DNA of 5,197 bases from Marinospirillum sp. (GCA_007116865.1 SKHR01000041.1:1-5197), one strand, 5' to 3'. Shown: positions 1 to 5,197, counted from the stretch's first letter. Translations and numbers: made by a program. The notes: generated from the sequence alone by a model not told the origin.

Positions 1-637
1 CCAGTGCCGAAATCTGCATTTGAAAGGCACCCTCAGCATCAACCTGCGGCGGCGGCACCAGATCAACAATCGCCTGGAACAGCGGTGTCATATCTTCAGC
101 AAGGTTTTCTGGATCATCACCGGCAACACCATTGAGGGCTGATGCATAGATGATAGGGAAGTCCAGCTGCTCATCCGTGGCACCGAGGTTATCAAACAGG
201 TCAAATACCTGATCAACTACCCAGTCAGGACGCGCACCAGGGCGGTCAACCTTATTGATGACTACGATCGGCTTGAGTCCGCGCGCGAAAGCCTTTTGCG
301 TCACAAAACGGGTTTGCGGCATGGGGCCATCCATCGCATCGACCAGCAACAGCACGGAATCCACCATCGACAGAACCCGCTCAACTTCGCCACCAAAGTC
401 GGCGTGACCAGGGGTATCAATGATGTTGATACGGTAGTCGTTCCAGGTGATGGCAGTGTTCTTGGCCAAAATGGTGATGCCGCGCTCTTTTTCCTGGTCA
501 TTAGAGTCCATGACCCGCTCACCTTCTGCATCGCGCCGATCCAGCGTTCCTGACTGCTTTAGGAGTTTGTCGACCAGCGTGGTTTTTCCATGGTCAACGT
601 GGGCGATGATGGCAATATTTCTCAGTTTCTCAATCAC
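1..637 (-). CDS. typA: Ribosome-associated GTPase TypA/BipA, N-terminal part (3' end beyond the window)
   Basis: Translational GTPase of the EF-G/LepA superfamily that binds ribosomes; in enterobacteria it supports 50S subunit assembly, cold growth and stress or virulence responses. The 212 readable codons align almost residue for residue with E. coli BipA. The P-loop AHVDHGKT is at residues 12-19, the switch I segment ERGITI at 51-56, the G3 motif DTPGH at 74-78, the G4 motif NKVD at 128-131 and the G5-like SAL at 166-168. The reading then runs on towards domain II (FQMQIS) and leaves the window at base 1, so about two thirds of the usual ~600-residue protein is missing. The start is GTG at 635-637: homology to the family begins exactly there (VIEKLRNIAIIAHVD), a GGGGAG Shine-Dalgarno lies 6 nt upstream, and I read no in-frame ATG in the upstream 70 bases. 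It is divergent from glnA, as in E. coli. Identity is nearly certain. Confidence 0.97.
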   Translation of the reverse strand, partial: MIEKLRNIAIIAHVDHGKTTLVDKLLKQSGTLDRRDAEGERVMDSNDQEKERGITILAKNTAITWNDYRINIIDTPGHADFGGEVERVLSMVDSVLLLVDAMDGPMPQTRFVTQKAFARGLKPIVVINKVDRPGARPDWVVDQVFDLFDNLGATDEQLDFPIIYASALNGVAGDDPENLAEDMTPLFQAIVDLVPPPQVDAEGAFQMQISAL

Positions 638-643
638 AGGCTG

Positions 644-649
644 CTCCCC
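644..649 (-). promoter_or_regulatory. Ribosome binding site of typA, supporting a GTG start
   Basis: On the minus strand GGGGAG lies 6 nt before GTG at 637-635. With no nearby in-frame ATG, this site and the start of family homology fix the GTG as the initiation codon. Confidence 0.8.
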
Positions 650-718
650 GGCTAAGCCGGAAGGTTTCGAAGGCGCTGCTTCGTGATATCCAAGAAACAG
701 CACAAAAAATGGCGCAAC

Positions 719-747
719 AGTATAGCGGCATCAAGATGACAGGAATA
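719..747 (-). promoter_or_regulatory. Possible sigma-70 promoter for typA
   Basis: The minus strand carries TATACT (complement of 719-724), a good -10 hexamer one base from consensus. The hexamer 17 bp upstream is TATTCC (complement of 742-747), a poor match to TTGACA. Transcription from here would give a leader of roughly 75 nt before the GTG start. The call rests on the -10 match and position only. Confidence 0.3.
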
Positions 748-796
748 GCTTTTTATTACGTCCCTTTTAGCCCTATTTCCACACCAGGCTTGCGTA

Positions 797-813
797 TGCA
801 CATATTTGGTGCA
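797..813 (+). promoter_or_regulatory. NtrC (GlnG) enhancer binding site 1 for glnA
   Basis: The 17-mer TGCACATATTTGGTGCA has perfect TGCAC/GTGCA arms around a 7-bp centre. It matches the NtrC consensus TGCACCA-N3-TGGTGCA at all but two of its 14 defined positions. Its centre lies about 160 bp upstream of the predicted glnA transcription start, within the range used by phosphorylated NtrC to activate sigma-54 polymerase by looping. The assignment comes from motif match plus position relative to the sigma-54 promoter. Confidence 0.85.
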
Positions 814-826
814 ACCATGAGCAAAC

Positions 827-843
827 CGCACCAAAGCAGCCCA
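827..843 (+). promoter_or_regulatory. Possible weak NtrC binding site 2 for glnA
   Basis: The left arm CGCACCA matches the NtrC half-site TGCACCA at 6 of 7 positions. The right arm CAGCCCA is degenerate (3 of 7). Its centre is 30 bp, about three helical turns, from site 1. This resembles the paired enhancer sites of E. coli glnA, which are about 32 bp apart, so both dimers would sit on the same DNA face. The spacing makes it plausible despite the weak right arm. Confidence 0.5.
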
Positions 844-869
844 TAAAAATCTGCAAAAAAATGACGCCT

Positions 870-884
870 GCCTCATCTTGAGGC
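870..884. repeat. Inverted repeat between the NtrC sites and the glnA promoter
   Basis: GCCTCA-TCT-TGAGGC is a perfect 6-bp inverted repeat with a 3-base centre, lying about 60 bp upstream of the -24 element. It has no following T-run, so it is not a typical terminator. It could be a binding site for an unidentified regulator, or chance. Confidence 0.5.
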
Positions 885-940
885 TTGAAAGGCCGCTAAG
901 GCGCTTTACTAAGGCTGATTTTGCTCGTTTATGGTCATTT

Positions 941-956
941 TGGCACAAGCCTTGCT
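941..956 (+). promoter_or_regulatory. Sigma-54 (RpoN) -24/-12 promoter of glnA
   Basis: TGGCAC-N5-TTGCT is an exact match to the core sigma-54 consensus, with the invariant GG (942-943) and GC (954-955) separated by exactly 10 bp. The predicted transcription start is about 12 nt past the GC, near 967, giving a leader of about 80 nt before the glnA ATG. With the NtrC-type sites upstream, this indicates induction of glnA under nitrogen limitation by phosphorylated NtrC. I found no convincing sigma-70 promoter for glnA. Confidence 0.93.
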
Positions 957-977
957 GTGTGATAGCCAGATCTGTCC

Positions 978-999
978 TCTTCCGGGGCGACCCGTAAGA
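978..999 (+). other. Hairpin with GCGA tetraloop in the glnA 5' leader
   Basis: In the predicted leader, CGGG (983-986) pairs with CCCG (991-994) around a GCGA loop, which fits the stable GNRA tetraloop class. Beyond a C-U mismatch (982/995), TCTT (978-981) pairs with AAGA (996-999) to extend the stem by four pairs. No T-run follows, so it is unlikely to terminate transcription. It could stabilise the mRNA 5' end. The structure was drawn by eye. Confidence 0.45.
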
Positions 1000-1036
1000 A
1001 GCAGTGACTTAACCAGATTGTTAATACGCCAACATT

Positions 1037-1041
1037 GGAGG
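1037..1041 (+). promoter_or_regulatory. Ribosome binding site that decides the glnA start
   Basis: GGAGG lies 5 nt before ATG at 1047-1049. An in-frame TTG at 1035 would extend the protein by four residues, but it overlaps this Shine-Dalgarno and has no site of its own. The ATG is therefore the start. Confidence 0.9.
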
Positions 1042-1046
1042 CGAGT

Positions 1047-2453
1047 ATGTCCGAGAAGAGCCTTTCCCTGATTAAAGAGCACGACGTTAAGTGGGTTGAC
1101 CTGCGTTTCACTGATGCCCGTGGTAAAGAGCAGCATGTCACCATTCCAGCAGCTTCAGTTGATGAAGAGTTTTTCGAAGGCGGCCAGATGTTTGACGGCT
1201 CCTCTGTCGGCGGCTGGAAAGGAATCAACGAATCCGACATGATCATGCGCCCAGATGACACTTCTGCGGTGATCGACCCCTTCACCGACGAGCCAACGCT
1301 GATTCTTCAGTGTGACATCATCGAGCCCAGCACCATGCAGGGTTACGAGCGTGACCCACGCTCTTTGGCCAAGCGCGCCGAGGAATACCTCAAGTCAACC
1401 GGCATTGCAGATACTGCATTTTTTGGTCCAGAGCCTGAATTCTTCATCTTTGATGATGTGAAGTGGAAACAAGACATTTCTGGTGCTTCTTACCAAATCG
1501 ACTCTGAAGAAGCGGCCTGGTCTTCTGATGCCACCATCGAAGGCGGCAACATGGGTCACCGTCCACGCGTTAAAGGCGGTTACTTCCCTGTTCCTCCGGT
1601 TGATTCTTCACACGAAATTCGTGCCGCCATGTGTAATGCCATGACCGCGATGGGCCTGAAAGTTGAAGTCCATCACCACGAAGTTGCGACAGCGAACCAG
1701 TGTGAAATCGGCGTTGCTTTCAACACCCTGGTCAAAAAGGCCGACGAAGTACAGCGCCTGAAGTACTGCGTACACAACGTTGCTCACGGCTTTGGCAAAA
1801 CCGCCACCTTCATGCCCAAGCCACTGGTTGGCGATAACGGCTCTGGTATGCACGTGCACCAGTCACTGTCTAAAGATGGCGTGAACCTGTTCGCAGGCGA
1901 CGGCTATGGCGGCCTGTCTGAAATGGCGCTCTATTACATCGGTGGTGTGATCAAGCATGCTAAAGCACTGAATGCCATCACCAACCCGCTGACCAACTCT
2001 TACAAGCGTCTGGTTCCCGGCTTCGAAGCACCGGTCATGCTGGCTTACTCTGCTCGTAACCGCTCTGCCTCTATCCGTATTCCTTACGTGAACAGCCCCA
2101 AAGCACGCCGGATTGAAACCCGCTTCCCTGATCCAGGTGCCAACCCCTACCTGTGCTTTGCAGCACTGCTGATGGCGGGTCTGGACGGTATCCAGAACAA
2201 GATCCATCCTGGCGATGCACTGGACAAAAACCTGTATGACCTGCCTGCAGAAGAAGCAGCATTGGTTCCACAGGTGGCTGGCAGCCTGCAGGAAGCCCTG
2301 GCGGCGCTGGACAACGACCGTGAGTTCTTGACTAAAGGTGGTGTATTCACCGACGACATGATCGACGGCTACCTGCAACTGAAACAGGAAGAAGTGGATC
2401 GCCTGAACATGACCACTCACCCTGTTGAGTTCGACATGTACTACTCTGTTTAA
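1047..2453 (+). CDS. glnA: Glutamine synthetase type I (GSI-beta), complete
   Basis: Cytoplasmic dodecameric enzyme that makes glutamine from glutamate, ammonia and ATP, the entry point for nitrogen under ammonia limitation. The 468-residue product is one residue shorter than E. coli GlnA and aligns end to end, from the N-terminal MSEKSL to the C-terminal FDMYYSV. The beta-grasp domain holds the Asp50 latch (FDGSS, 49-53). The catalytic domain has metal ligands in GPEPEFF (Glu129, Glu131), the GDNGSGMHVH segment and the substrate and nucleotide region NRSASIRIP. KNLYDLP places the adenylylation tyrosine at residue 397, so activity is probably controlled by the adenylyltransferase GlnE with PII. 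Transcription is predicted from the sigma-54 promoter at 941-956 with NtrC sites upstream. A terminator follows 15 bases after the stop, so the gene appears monocistronic. The glnL-glnG pair found next in enterobacteria is not here; mltF converges instead. Confidence 0.99.
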   Translation: MSEKSLSLIKEHDVKWVDLRFTDARGKEQHVTIPAASVDEEFFEGGQMFDGSSVGGWKGINESDMIMRPDDTSAVIDPFTDEPTLILQCDIIEPSTMQGYERDPRSLAKRAEEYLKSTGIADTAFFGPEPEFFIFDDVKWKQDISGASYQIDSEEAAWSSDATIEGGNMGHRPRVKGGYFPVPPVDSSHEIRAAMCNAMTAMGLKVEVHHHEVATANQCEIGVAFNTLVKKADEVQRLKYCVHNVAHGFGKTATFMPKPLVGDNGSGMHVHQSLSKDGVNLFAGDGYGGLSEMALYYIGGVIKHAKALNAITNPLTNSYKRLVPGFEAPVMLAYSARNRSASIRIPYVNSPKARRIETRFPDPGANPYLCFAALLMAGLDGIQNKIHPGDALDKNLYDLPAEEAALVPQVAGSLQEALAALDNDREFLTKGGVFTDDMIDGYLQLKQEEVDRLNMTTHPVEFDMYYSV

Positions 2454-2468
2454 GCCCTGGCTTAACGC

Positions 2469-2497
2469 AAAAACCCCGCCAACTGGCGGGGTTTTTT
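2469..2497. terminator. Bidirectional intrinsic terminator between glnA and mltF
   Basis: CCCCGCC (2474-2480), loop AACT and GGCGGGG (2485-2491) form a perfect 7-bp G+C-rich stem. Six Ts follow (2492-2497) and five As precede (2469-2473), so a U-tract is made on either strand. It lies 15 bases after the glnA stop and 49 bases after the mltF stop, and suits ending both converging transcripts. Confidence 0.95.
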
Positions 2498-2546
2498 GTG
2501 TCCATCGTCCGTCGATCAAGGCCAAATCAGAGTGATTCGCCAACCA

Positions 2547-3977
2547 TCACAGCATCGATGACACCTTGCTGAATGCAGTTTCCAACTGAACTCGAGAGGC
2601 GCGTTCTTCCAACTGCTCCAGCAAATCCTGCTGGGTCAGCGCATGCCACTCCAGAATTTCCAGGTAACGACGGATGTTATGCACATACACAACCGGCTCG
2701 TTGCCGCGCGCATAACCAAAACGGGTATGGCGATGCCACTGACGCTGAGATAACAGGGGCAAATGCTTGGCGACATCGTCCCAAAGGTCTGGATTGTATC
2801 CCTGCGACTGGGTGATCCGCCGCGCGTCTTCCAAGTGACCCATGCCAACATTGTAGGCAGCCAGTGCCATATACAAACGATCCGGCCCTTGGATGCGCTC
2901 TGGCAGGCGATCATAGAGGCTACGCAGATATCGAGCGCCACCTTCAATGCTTTCATAGGGGTCCAGACGATTGACCCCGAGCTCACGCGCAGTACGCTGA
3001 GTCAGCATCATCAACCCACGAACCCCAGTGGGAGAAACCGCATTGTGTCGCCAGTGCGACTCCTGAAAACCAACCGCTGCCAACAGCAGCCAGTCAAAAT
3101 CATTGACCTGGGCGGCTTCACGAAAATGCGTTTCATAACGCGGCAAGCGATTGCGCACATGGCGCAAAAATAAAGGCGCACCCACATATTCCAGGTGAGC
3201 CTCATGGCGATAGTAGCGATCACGCACCTCGGCCAGCTTACCGGTTTGCTGAATCTGCTGAATATAGGCATTAGCAGCACGCGACAAGGCCGAAGACTTA
3301 GGTTGCTGTGGCAGCAGCCAGACGAGAGAAACCGGCGCATCCACTTCAAAAGCAATGCCAACCCGAGGGAAGAAGAAGCGATTGATACTGTAATCCTGGG
3401 CGTCAATCAGAGCAAAATCCAGATCACCATCCTCAACCAGCTTGAGCAGATCAGTGACTTCCAGCTCTTCGGTTTGCATCCAGCTCAGGCTTGGTTGTTG
3501 CGCCTGACGCACGCGCAAGACTTCTGCCTGACGCGAACCCGCCAGCACCGCCAAACCCGCATCGTCAGGAATATCTTCCCACTGGCGCGGGCGGAAGTGA
3601 CCACGACGATAAACCAGCATTTGCTGAGTTTGCAGCAGCGGCTCTGTCACACTAAAGCGCTGCATCCGATCCAGCGTCAGTCCCAGCCCTCCGGCCAGCA
3701 TGTCCACCTCACCGGCAGCCAGCGCCTGCTCCATTTGCAACTGGCTTTCGCTGCGAACCACACGCAATTCAACACCCAACTGCTGAGCAAAGCCCTTGAT
3801 GAGTTCATACTCAAAACCGGCATGACCTTCACGGTGCTCATAAAACGCAGCCGGCGTATTGCGCATGGCAACCGTCAACACGCCCTCGCGCTGAACGCGA
3901 TCCAGCGGATCCTGGCTGCAACCACTGATCAGCAGCAACAAGACCAGCAGACTCACGCTTTTTTGGAATAAGTTCAT
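2547..3977 (-). CDS. mltF: Membrane-bound lytic murein transglycosylase F, lipoprotein, complete
   Basis: Cleaves the MurNAc-GlcNAc bond of peptidoglycan with formation of 1,6-anhydroMurNAc, acting from the periplasmic face of the outer membrane. The 476-residue product has the two-domain MltF layout. Residues 1-20 are a lipoprotein signal peptide with lipobox ISGC (Cys20); Ser at +2 predicts sorting to the outer membrane. Residues ~30-260 resemble family 3 solute-binding proteins (GVLTVAMRNTPAAFY, FEYELIKGFA, DMLAGGLG); in MltF this is a regulatory module. Residues ~285-445 are the lysozyme-like SLT domain: FQESHW gives catalytic Glu306, then GVRGLMMLT (318-326), ALAAYNVG (371-378) and the C-terminal NIRRY. 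It starts at ATG 3977 with only a weak GAG-type ribosome site 6 nt upstream; the signal peptide fits this start. It converges on glnA and is divergent from purL, the latter as in E. coli. Confidence 0.96.
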   Translation of the reverse strand: MNLFQKSVSLLVLLLLISGCSQDPLDRVQREGVLTVAMRNTPAAFYEHREGHAGFEYELIKGFAQQLGVELRVVRSESQLQMEQALAAGEVDMLAGGLGLTLDRMQRFSVTEPLLQTQQMLVYRRGHFRPRQWEDIPDDAGLAVLAGSRQAEVLRVRQAQQPSLSWMQTEELEVTDLLKLVEDGDLDFALIDAQDYSINRFFFPRVGIAFEVDAPVSLVWLLPQQPKSSALSRAANAYIQQIQQTGKLAEVRDRYYRHEAHLEYVGAPLFLRHVRNRLPRYETHFREAAQVNDFDWLLLAAVGFQESHWRHNAVSPTGVRGLMMLTQRTARELGVNRLDPYESIEGGARYLRSLYDRLPERIQGPDRLYMALAAYNVGMGHLEDARRITQSQGYNPDLWDDVAKHLPLLSQRQWHRHTRFGYARGNEPVVYVHNIRRYLEILEWHALTQQDLLEQLEERASRVQLETAFSKVSSML

Positions 3978-4033
3978 AGTTTGCTCAATGCCGGCTCAGA
4001 CCTGTGCCTGAAACCCGACTCTGATAAATTGAT

Positions 4034-4096
4034 CTGTAAAAACAGTGCTCTAGAGGTATAGGGTCGCGACTAAAAGTCGGTTAAAATACGGTATTT
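4034..4096. repeat. Cluster of short inverted repeats upstream of mltF
   Basis: Five small symmetric elements lie in 63 bp: CTGT-AAAA-ACAG (4034-4045), CTCTAGAG (4048-4055), GTCGCGAC (4063-4070), CGACT-AAA-AGTCG (4067-4079, sharing four bases with the previous one) and AAATAC-G-GTATTT (4084-4096). They overlap the likely mltF promoter. They could be operator sites, but each is short and the density might be chance. Confidence 0.45.
4055..4084 (-). promoter_or_regulatory. Possible sigma-70 promoter for mltF
   Basis: The minus strand reads TTAACC (complement of 4079-4084) and, 18 bp on, TATACC (complement of 4055-4060). Each matches its consensus hexamer at 4 of 6 positions. It would give a leader of about 70 nt before the mltF ATG. 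The palindromes GTCGCGAC and CGACT-AAA-AGTCG lie in the spacer, where a repressor could act. The call rests on weak motif matches. Confidence 0.33.
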
Positions 4097-4206
4097 GTTG
4101 CTAATGGCGGGCAATTCTAGCAAAAAAAGCGGTCAAACGTGCCTTAAAAAGTATTTTTTTGTGACCCACCAGACACCCATCGTTCACTGATAGCCCTTCA
4201 CGCCCC

Positions 4207-4225
4207 TTTGCGCTATCATTTGCGC
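4207..4225 (+). repeat. Direct repeat TTTGCGC in the purL upstream region
   Basis: TTTGCGC occurs at 4207-4213 and again at 4219-4225, a 12-bp period, with TATCAT (4214-4219), a possible -10 hexamer, between them. A -10 here would give a leader of about 44 nt for purL, but the bases 17 bp upstream (TAGCCC) are not a credible -35. The repeat resembles one half of the enterobacterial PurR box, but no complete palindromic box is present. Confidence 0.4.
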
Positions 4226-4254
4226 CAATTTCTGAATCACCCGTTTTGCTCTTT

Positions 4255-4267
4255 CAAGAGGCTCTTG
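4255..4267 (+). promoter_or_regulatory. purL ribosome binding site inside a palindrome
   Basis: AAGAGG (4256-4261) is a fair Shine-Dalgarno 8 nt before the purL ATG. It lies in the 13-base odd palindrome CAAGAG-G-CTCTTG. A one-base loop cannot form in RNA, but CAAG/CTTG around a 5-base loop could weakly hold the ribosome site. It may equally be a coincidence. Confidence 0.5.
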
Positions 4268-4269
4268 TA

Positions 4270-5197
4270 ATGCTCGAACTGCGAGGCGCTCCTGCCCTCT
4301 CTGCCTTTCGCACTGAAAAACTCCTGCAACAACTTCAGGCCATCTGCCCCAAGATCCAGCAGGTTTATGCCGAGTATCTGCATCTTGCCGATATCGACAC
4401 CCCCCTGTCCGGCGAACAGCACGCCCATCTACAGGCGCTGCTGGATTATGGTGCGCCACAGGTTGAGGCGTTGCCAGAAGGACAGGCCTTTTGGGTGGTC
4501 CCTCGTTTAGGCACTCAATCTCCCTGGTCTTCCAAGGCCACGGATATTTTGCATAACTGCGGTTTAAAGTCTGTGCTGCGCATTGAGCGGGCTCGTCAGT
4601 ATGTGTTGACCTTGACGGCGGCGCTGACCGAAGCCGAAAGCCAACAGGTGACCGGGCTTTTGTATGATCGCATGACTGAAAGCCTGATCAGTGAAGCCAG
4701 CCAGCTGCACCAGGTGTTCCGTCACAATCAACCTCAACCCCTCACCCAGATTGAGGTGATCAGACAAGGACGTCCAGCGCTGGAAGCCGCCAACCAGTCA
4801 TTGGGGCTGGCTTTGGCTGAGGACGAAATTGATTATCTGCTGGAGCGCTTCACCCAACTGGGACGCAATCCAACCGATGCCGAGCTGATGATGTTTGCTC
4901 AGGCCAACTCCGAGCACTGCCGACACAAGATCTTCAATGCCAGCTGGGTGATCGATGGCGAGCCAGCGACCCACTCTTTGTTCGGCATGATCCGCAACAC
5001 CCATGCCTGCGCTCCTCATGGGGTTTTGTCCGCTTATAAGGATAACGCGGCGGTCATTAAGGGTTTTACCGCGCCCCGCTTCTTCCCCAATGCCAGTGAT
5101 CACACCTGGCAAATCACCGAAGAACCCACGCACATTCTGATGAAGGTGGAAACCCACAACCACCCCACGGCCATCGCGCCCTTCCCTGGTGCGGCCA
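4270..5197 (+). CDS. purL: Phosphoribosylformylglycinamidine synthase (large PurL), N-terminal part (3' end beyond the window)
   Basis: Cytoplasmic purine-synthesis enzyme that converts FGAR, glutamine and ATP to FGAM. The 309 readable codons match the N-terminus of the single-chain ~1,300-residue gammaproteobacterial PurL. The N-terminal PurS-like domain starts LRGAPALSAFRTEKLL and includes SPWSSKATDI. The linker carries LGRNPTDAELMMFAQANSEHCRHKIF, with NSEHCRHK at residues 213-220. The first catalytic half begins with the KVETHNHPTAI motif at 292-302, which helps bind FGAR and ATP. The second catalytic half and the C-terminal glutaminase lie outside the window. The start is ATG 4270, behind AAGAGG and in line with the family's MEILRGSPALSAF start. 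The gene is divergent from mltF, as in E. coli. I found no full PurR operator and no convincing promoter. Identity is nearly certain. Confidence 0.97.
   Translation, partial: MLELRGAPALSAFRTEKLLQQLQAICPKIQQVYAEYLHLADIDTPLSGEQHAHLQALLDYGAPQVEALPEGQAFWVVPRLGTQSPWSSKATDILHNCGLKSVLRIERARQYVLTLTAALTEAESQQVTGLLYDRMTESLISEASQLHQVFRHNQPQPLTQIEVIRQGRPALEAANQSLGLALAEDEIDYLLERFTQLGRNPTDAELMMFAQANSEHCRHKIFNASWVIDGEPATHSLFGMIRNTHACAPHGVLSAYKDNAAVIKGFTAPRFFPNASDHTWQITEEPTHILMKVETHNHPTAIAPFPGAA

Larger units (their letters stand above)
638..1046. other. typA-glnA divergent intergenic regulatory region
   Basis: This 409-bp stretch contains no believable gene. A 98-codon minus-strand open frame at 652-948 crosses it but has no recognisable domain and overlaps the glnA control elements. 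From left to right it holds the typA Shine-Dalgarno and leader, a possible typA -10 element near 719-724, two NtrC-type sites (797-813 and 827-843), an A-tract at 854-860, an inverted repeat at 870-884, the sigma-54 promoter at 941-956, a leader hairpin at 978-999 and the glnA Shine-Dalgarno at 1037-1041. The distance from enhancer to promoter leaves room for the DNA looping that NtrC-dependent activation needs. Confidence 0.8.
3978..4269. other. mltF-purL divergent intergenic region
   Basis: This 292-bp stretch is noncoding and more A+T-rich than its flanks. It contains a cluster of short inverted repeats at 4034-4096, a possible mltF promoter within it, homopolymer runs of A (4123-4128) and T (4154-4160), a pair of TTTGCGC direct repeats at 4207-4225 and the purL ribosome site. 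No RNA gene or known riboswitch was recognised. Confidence 0.65.

Noticed and set aside
652..948. 98-codon minus-strand open frame across the typA-glnA intergenic region
   Set aside because: No recognisable domain and no clear ribosome site, and it overlaps the NtrC sites, the inverted repeat and the sigma-54 promoter. The region is better explained as regulatory.
940..968. Overlapping sigma-70 promoter for glnA using TTGGCA as -35
   Set aside because: The hexamer 17 bp downstream is TAGCCA, a poor -10. TTGGCA is better explained as part of the sigma-54 -24 element.
1863..2543. 226-codon minus-strand open frame opposite glnA
   Set aside because: It lies almost wholly antisense to the well-conserved glnA coding sequence, runs through the terminator, and its product (rich in His, Gln, Val and Arg) resembles no known family. 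It is a shadow of codon bias.
3195..3971. 258-codon plus-strand open frame opposite mltF
   Set aside because: It is antisense to mltF, whose domains and catalytic motifs are intact. The translated product has no recognisable domain and a composition typical of an antisense shadow.
4131..4146. PurR box upstream of purL
   Set aside because: Only CAAACGT matches the consensus (7 of 16 positions) and the other half-site is absent, so a full operator cannot be supported.
4145..4160. Possible terminator at the AAAAA-GTA-TTTTT stretch
   Set aside because: The stem would be only A-T pairs with no G+C core, and no gene ends nearby.
1..5197. Novel defence, mobile or biosynthetic system
   Set aside because: All coding capacity is accounted for by typA, glnA, mltF and purL. 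No integrase, transposase, terminal repeats, CRISPR repeats or unassigned conserved gene was found.

Overview
The window looks like ordinary chromosomal core sequence from a gammaproteobacterium of moderate G+C. Its four genes all encode proteins close to their Escherichia coli counterparts over the readable length: TypA/BipA, GlnA, MltF and PurL. I see no insertion sequences, phage genes, CRISPR arrays, tRNA or rRNA genes, toxin-antitoxin pairs or defence genes. I cannot name the genus.

Layout: (1) Positions 1-637, minus strand: the first 212 codons of typA, a translational GTPase, cut by the left edge. (2) Positions 638-1046: a 409-bp divergent intergenic region with a textbook nitrogen-control promoter for glnA. 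It has a near-consensus NtrC palindrome at 797-813, a weaker second NtrC-like site 30 bp away, a 6-bp inverted repeat at 870-884, a canonical sigma-54 -24/-12 element at 941-956, and a leader hairpin with a GCGA loop at 978-999. (3) Positions 1047-2453, plus strand: complete glnA, a type I-beta glutamine synthetase with its adenylylation tyrosine at residue 397. (4) Positions 2469-2497: a strong hairpin with an A-tract on one side and a T-tract on the other, which can terminate both glnA and the converging mltF. (5) Positions 2547-3977, minus strand: complete mltF, a membrane-bound lytic murein transglycosylase lipoprotein. (6) Positions 3978-4269: a 292-bp divergent intergenic region rich in short inverted and direct repeats. 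(7) Positions 4270-5197, plus strand: the first 309 codons of purL (FGAM synthase), cut by the right edge.

The genes do not form one pathway. Two themes link them: glutamine supply (GlnA makes glutamine and PurL consumes it in purine synthesis) and conserved neighbourhoods. In E. coli, typA and glnA are divergent neighbours, and mltF and purL are divergent neighbours at a distant locus. Here the two pairs lie back to back, joined at the terminator at 2469-2497. The glnL-glnG (ntrB-ntrC) genes that follow glnA in E. coli are absent from this position. I found no credible novel system; the points of interest are regulatory and about gene order.
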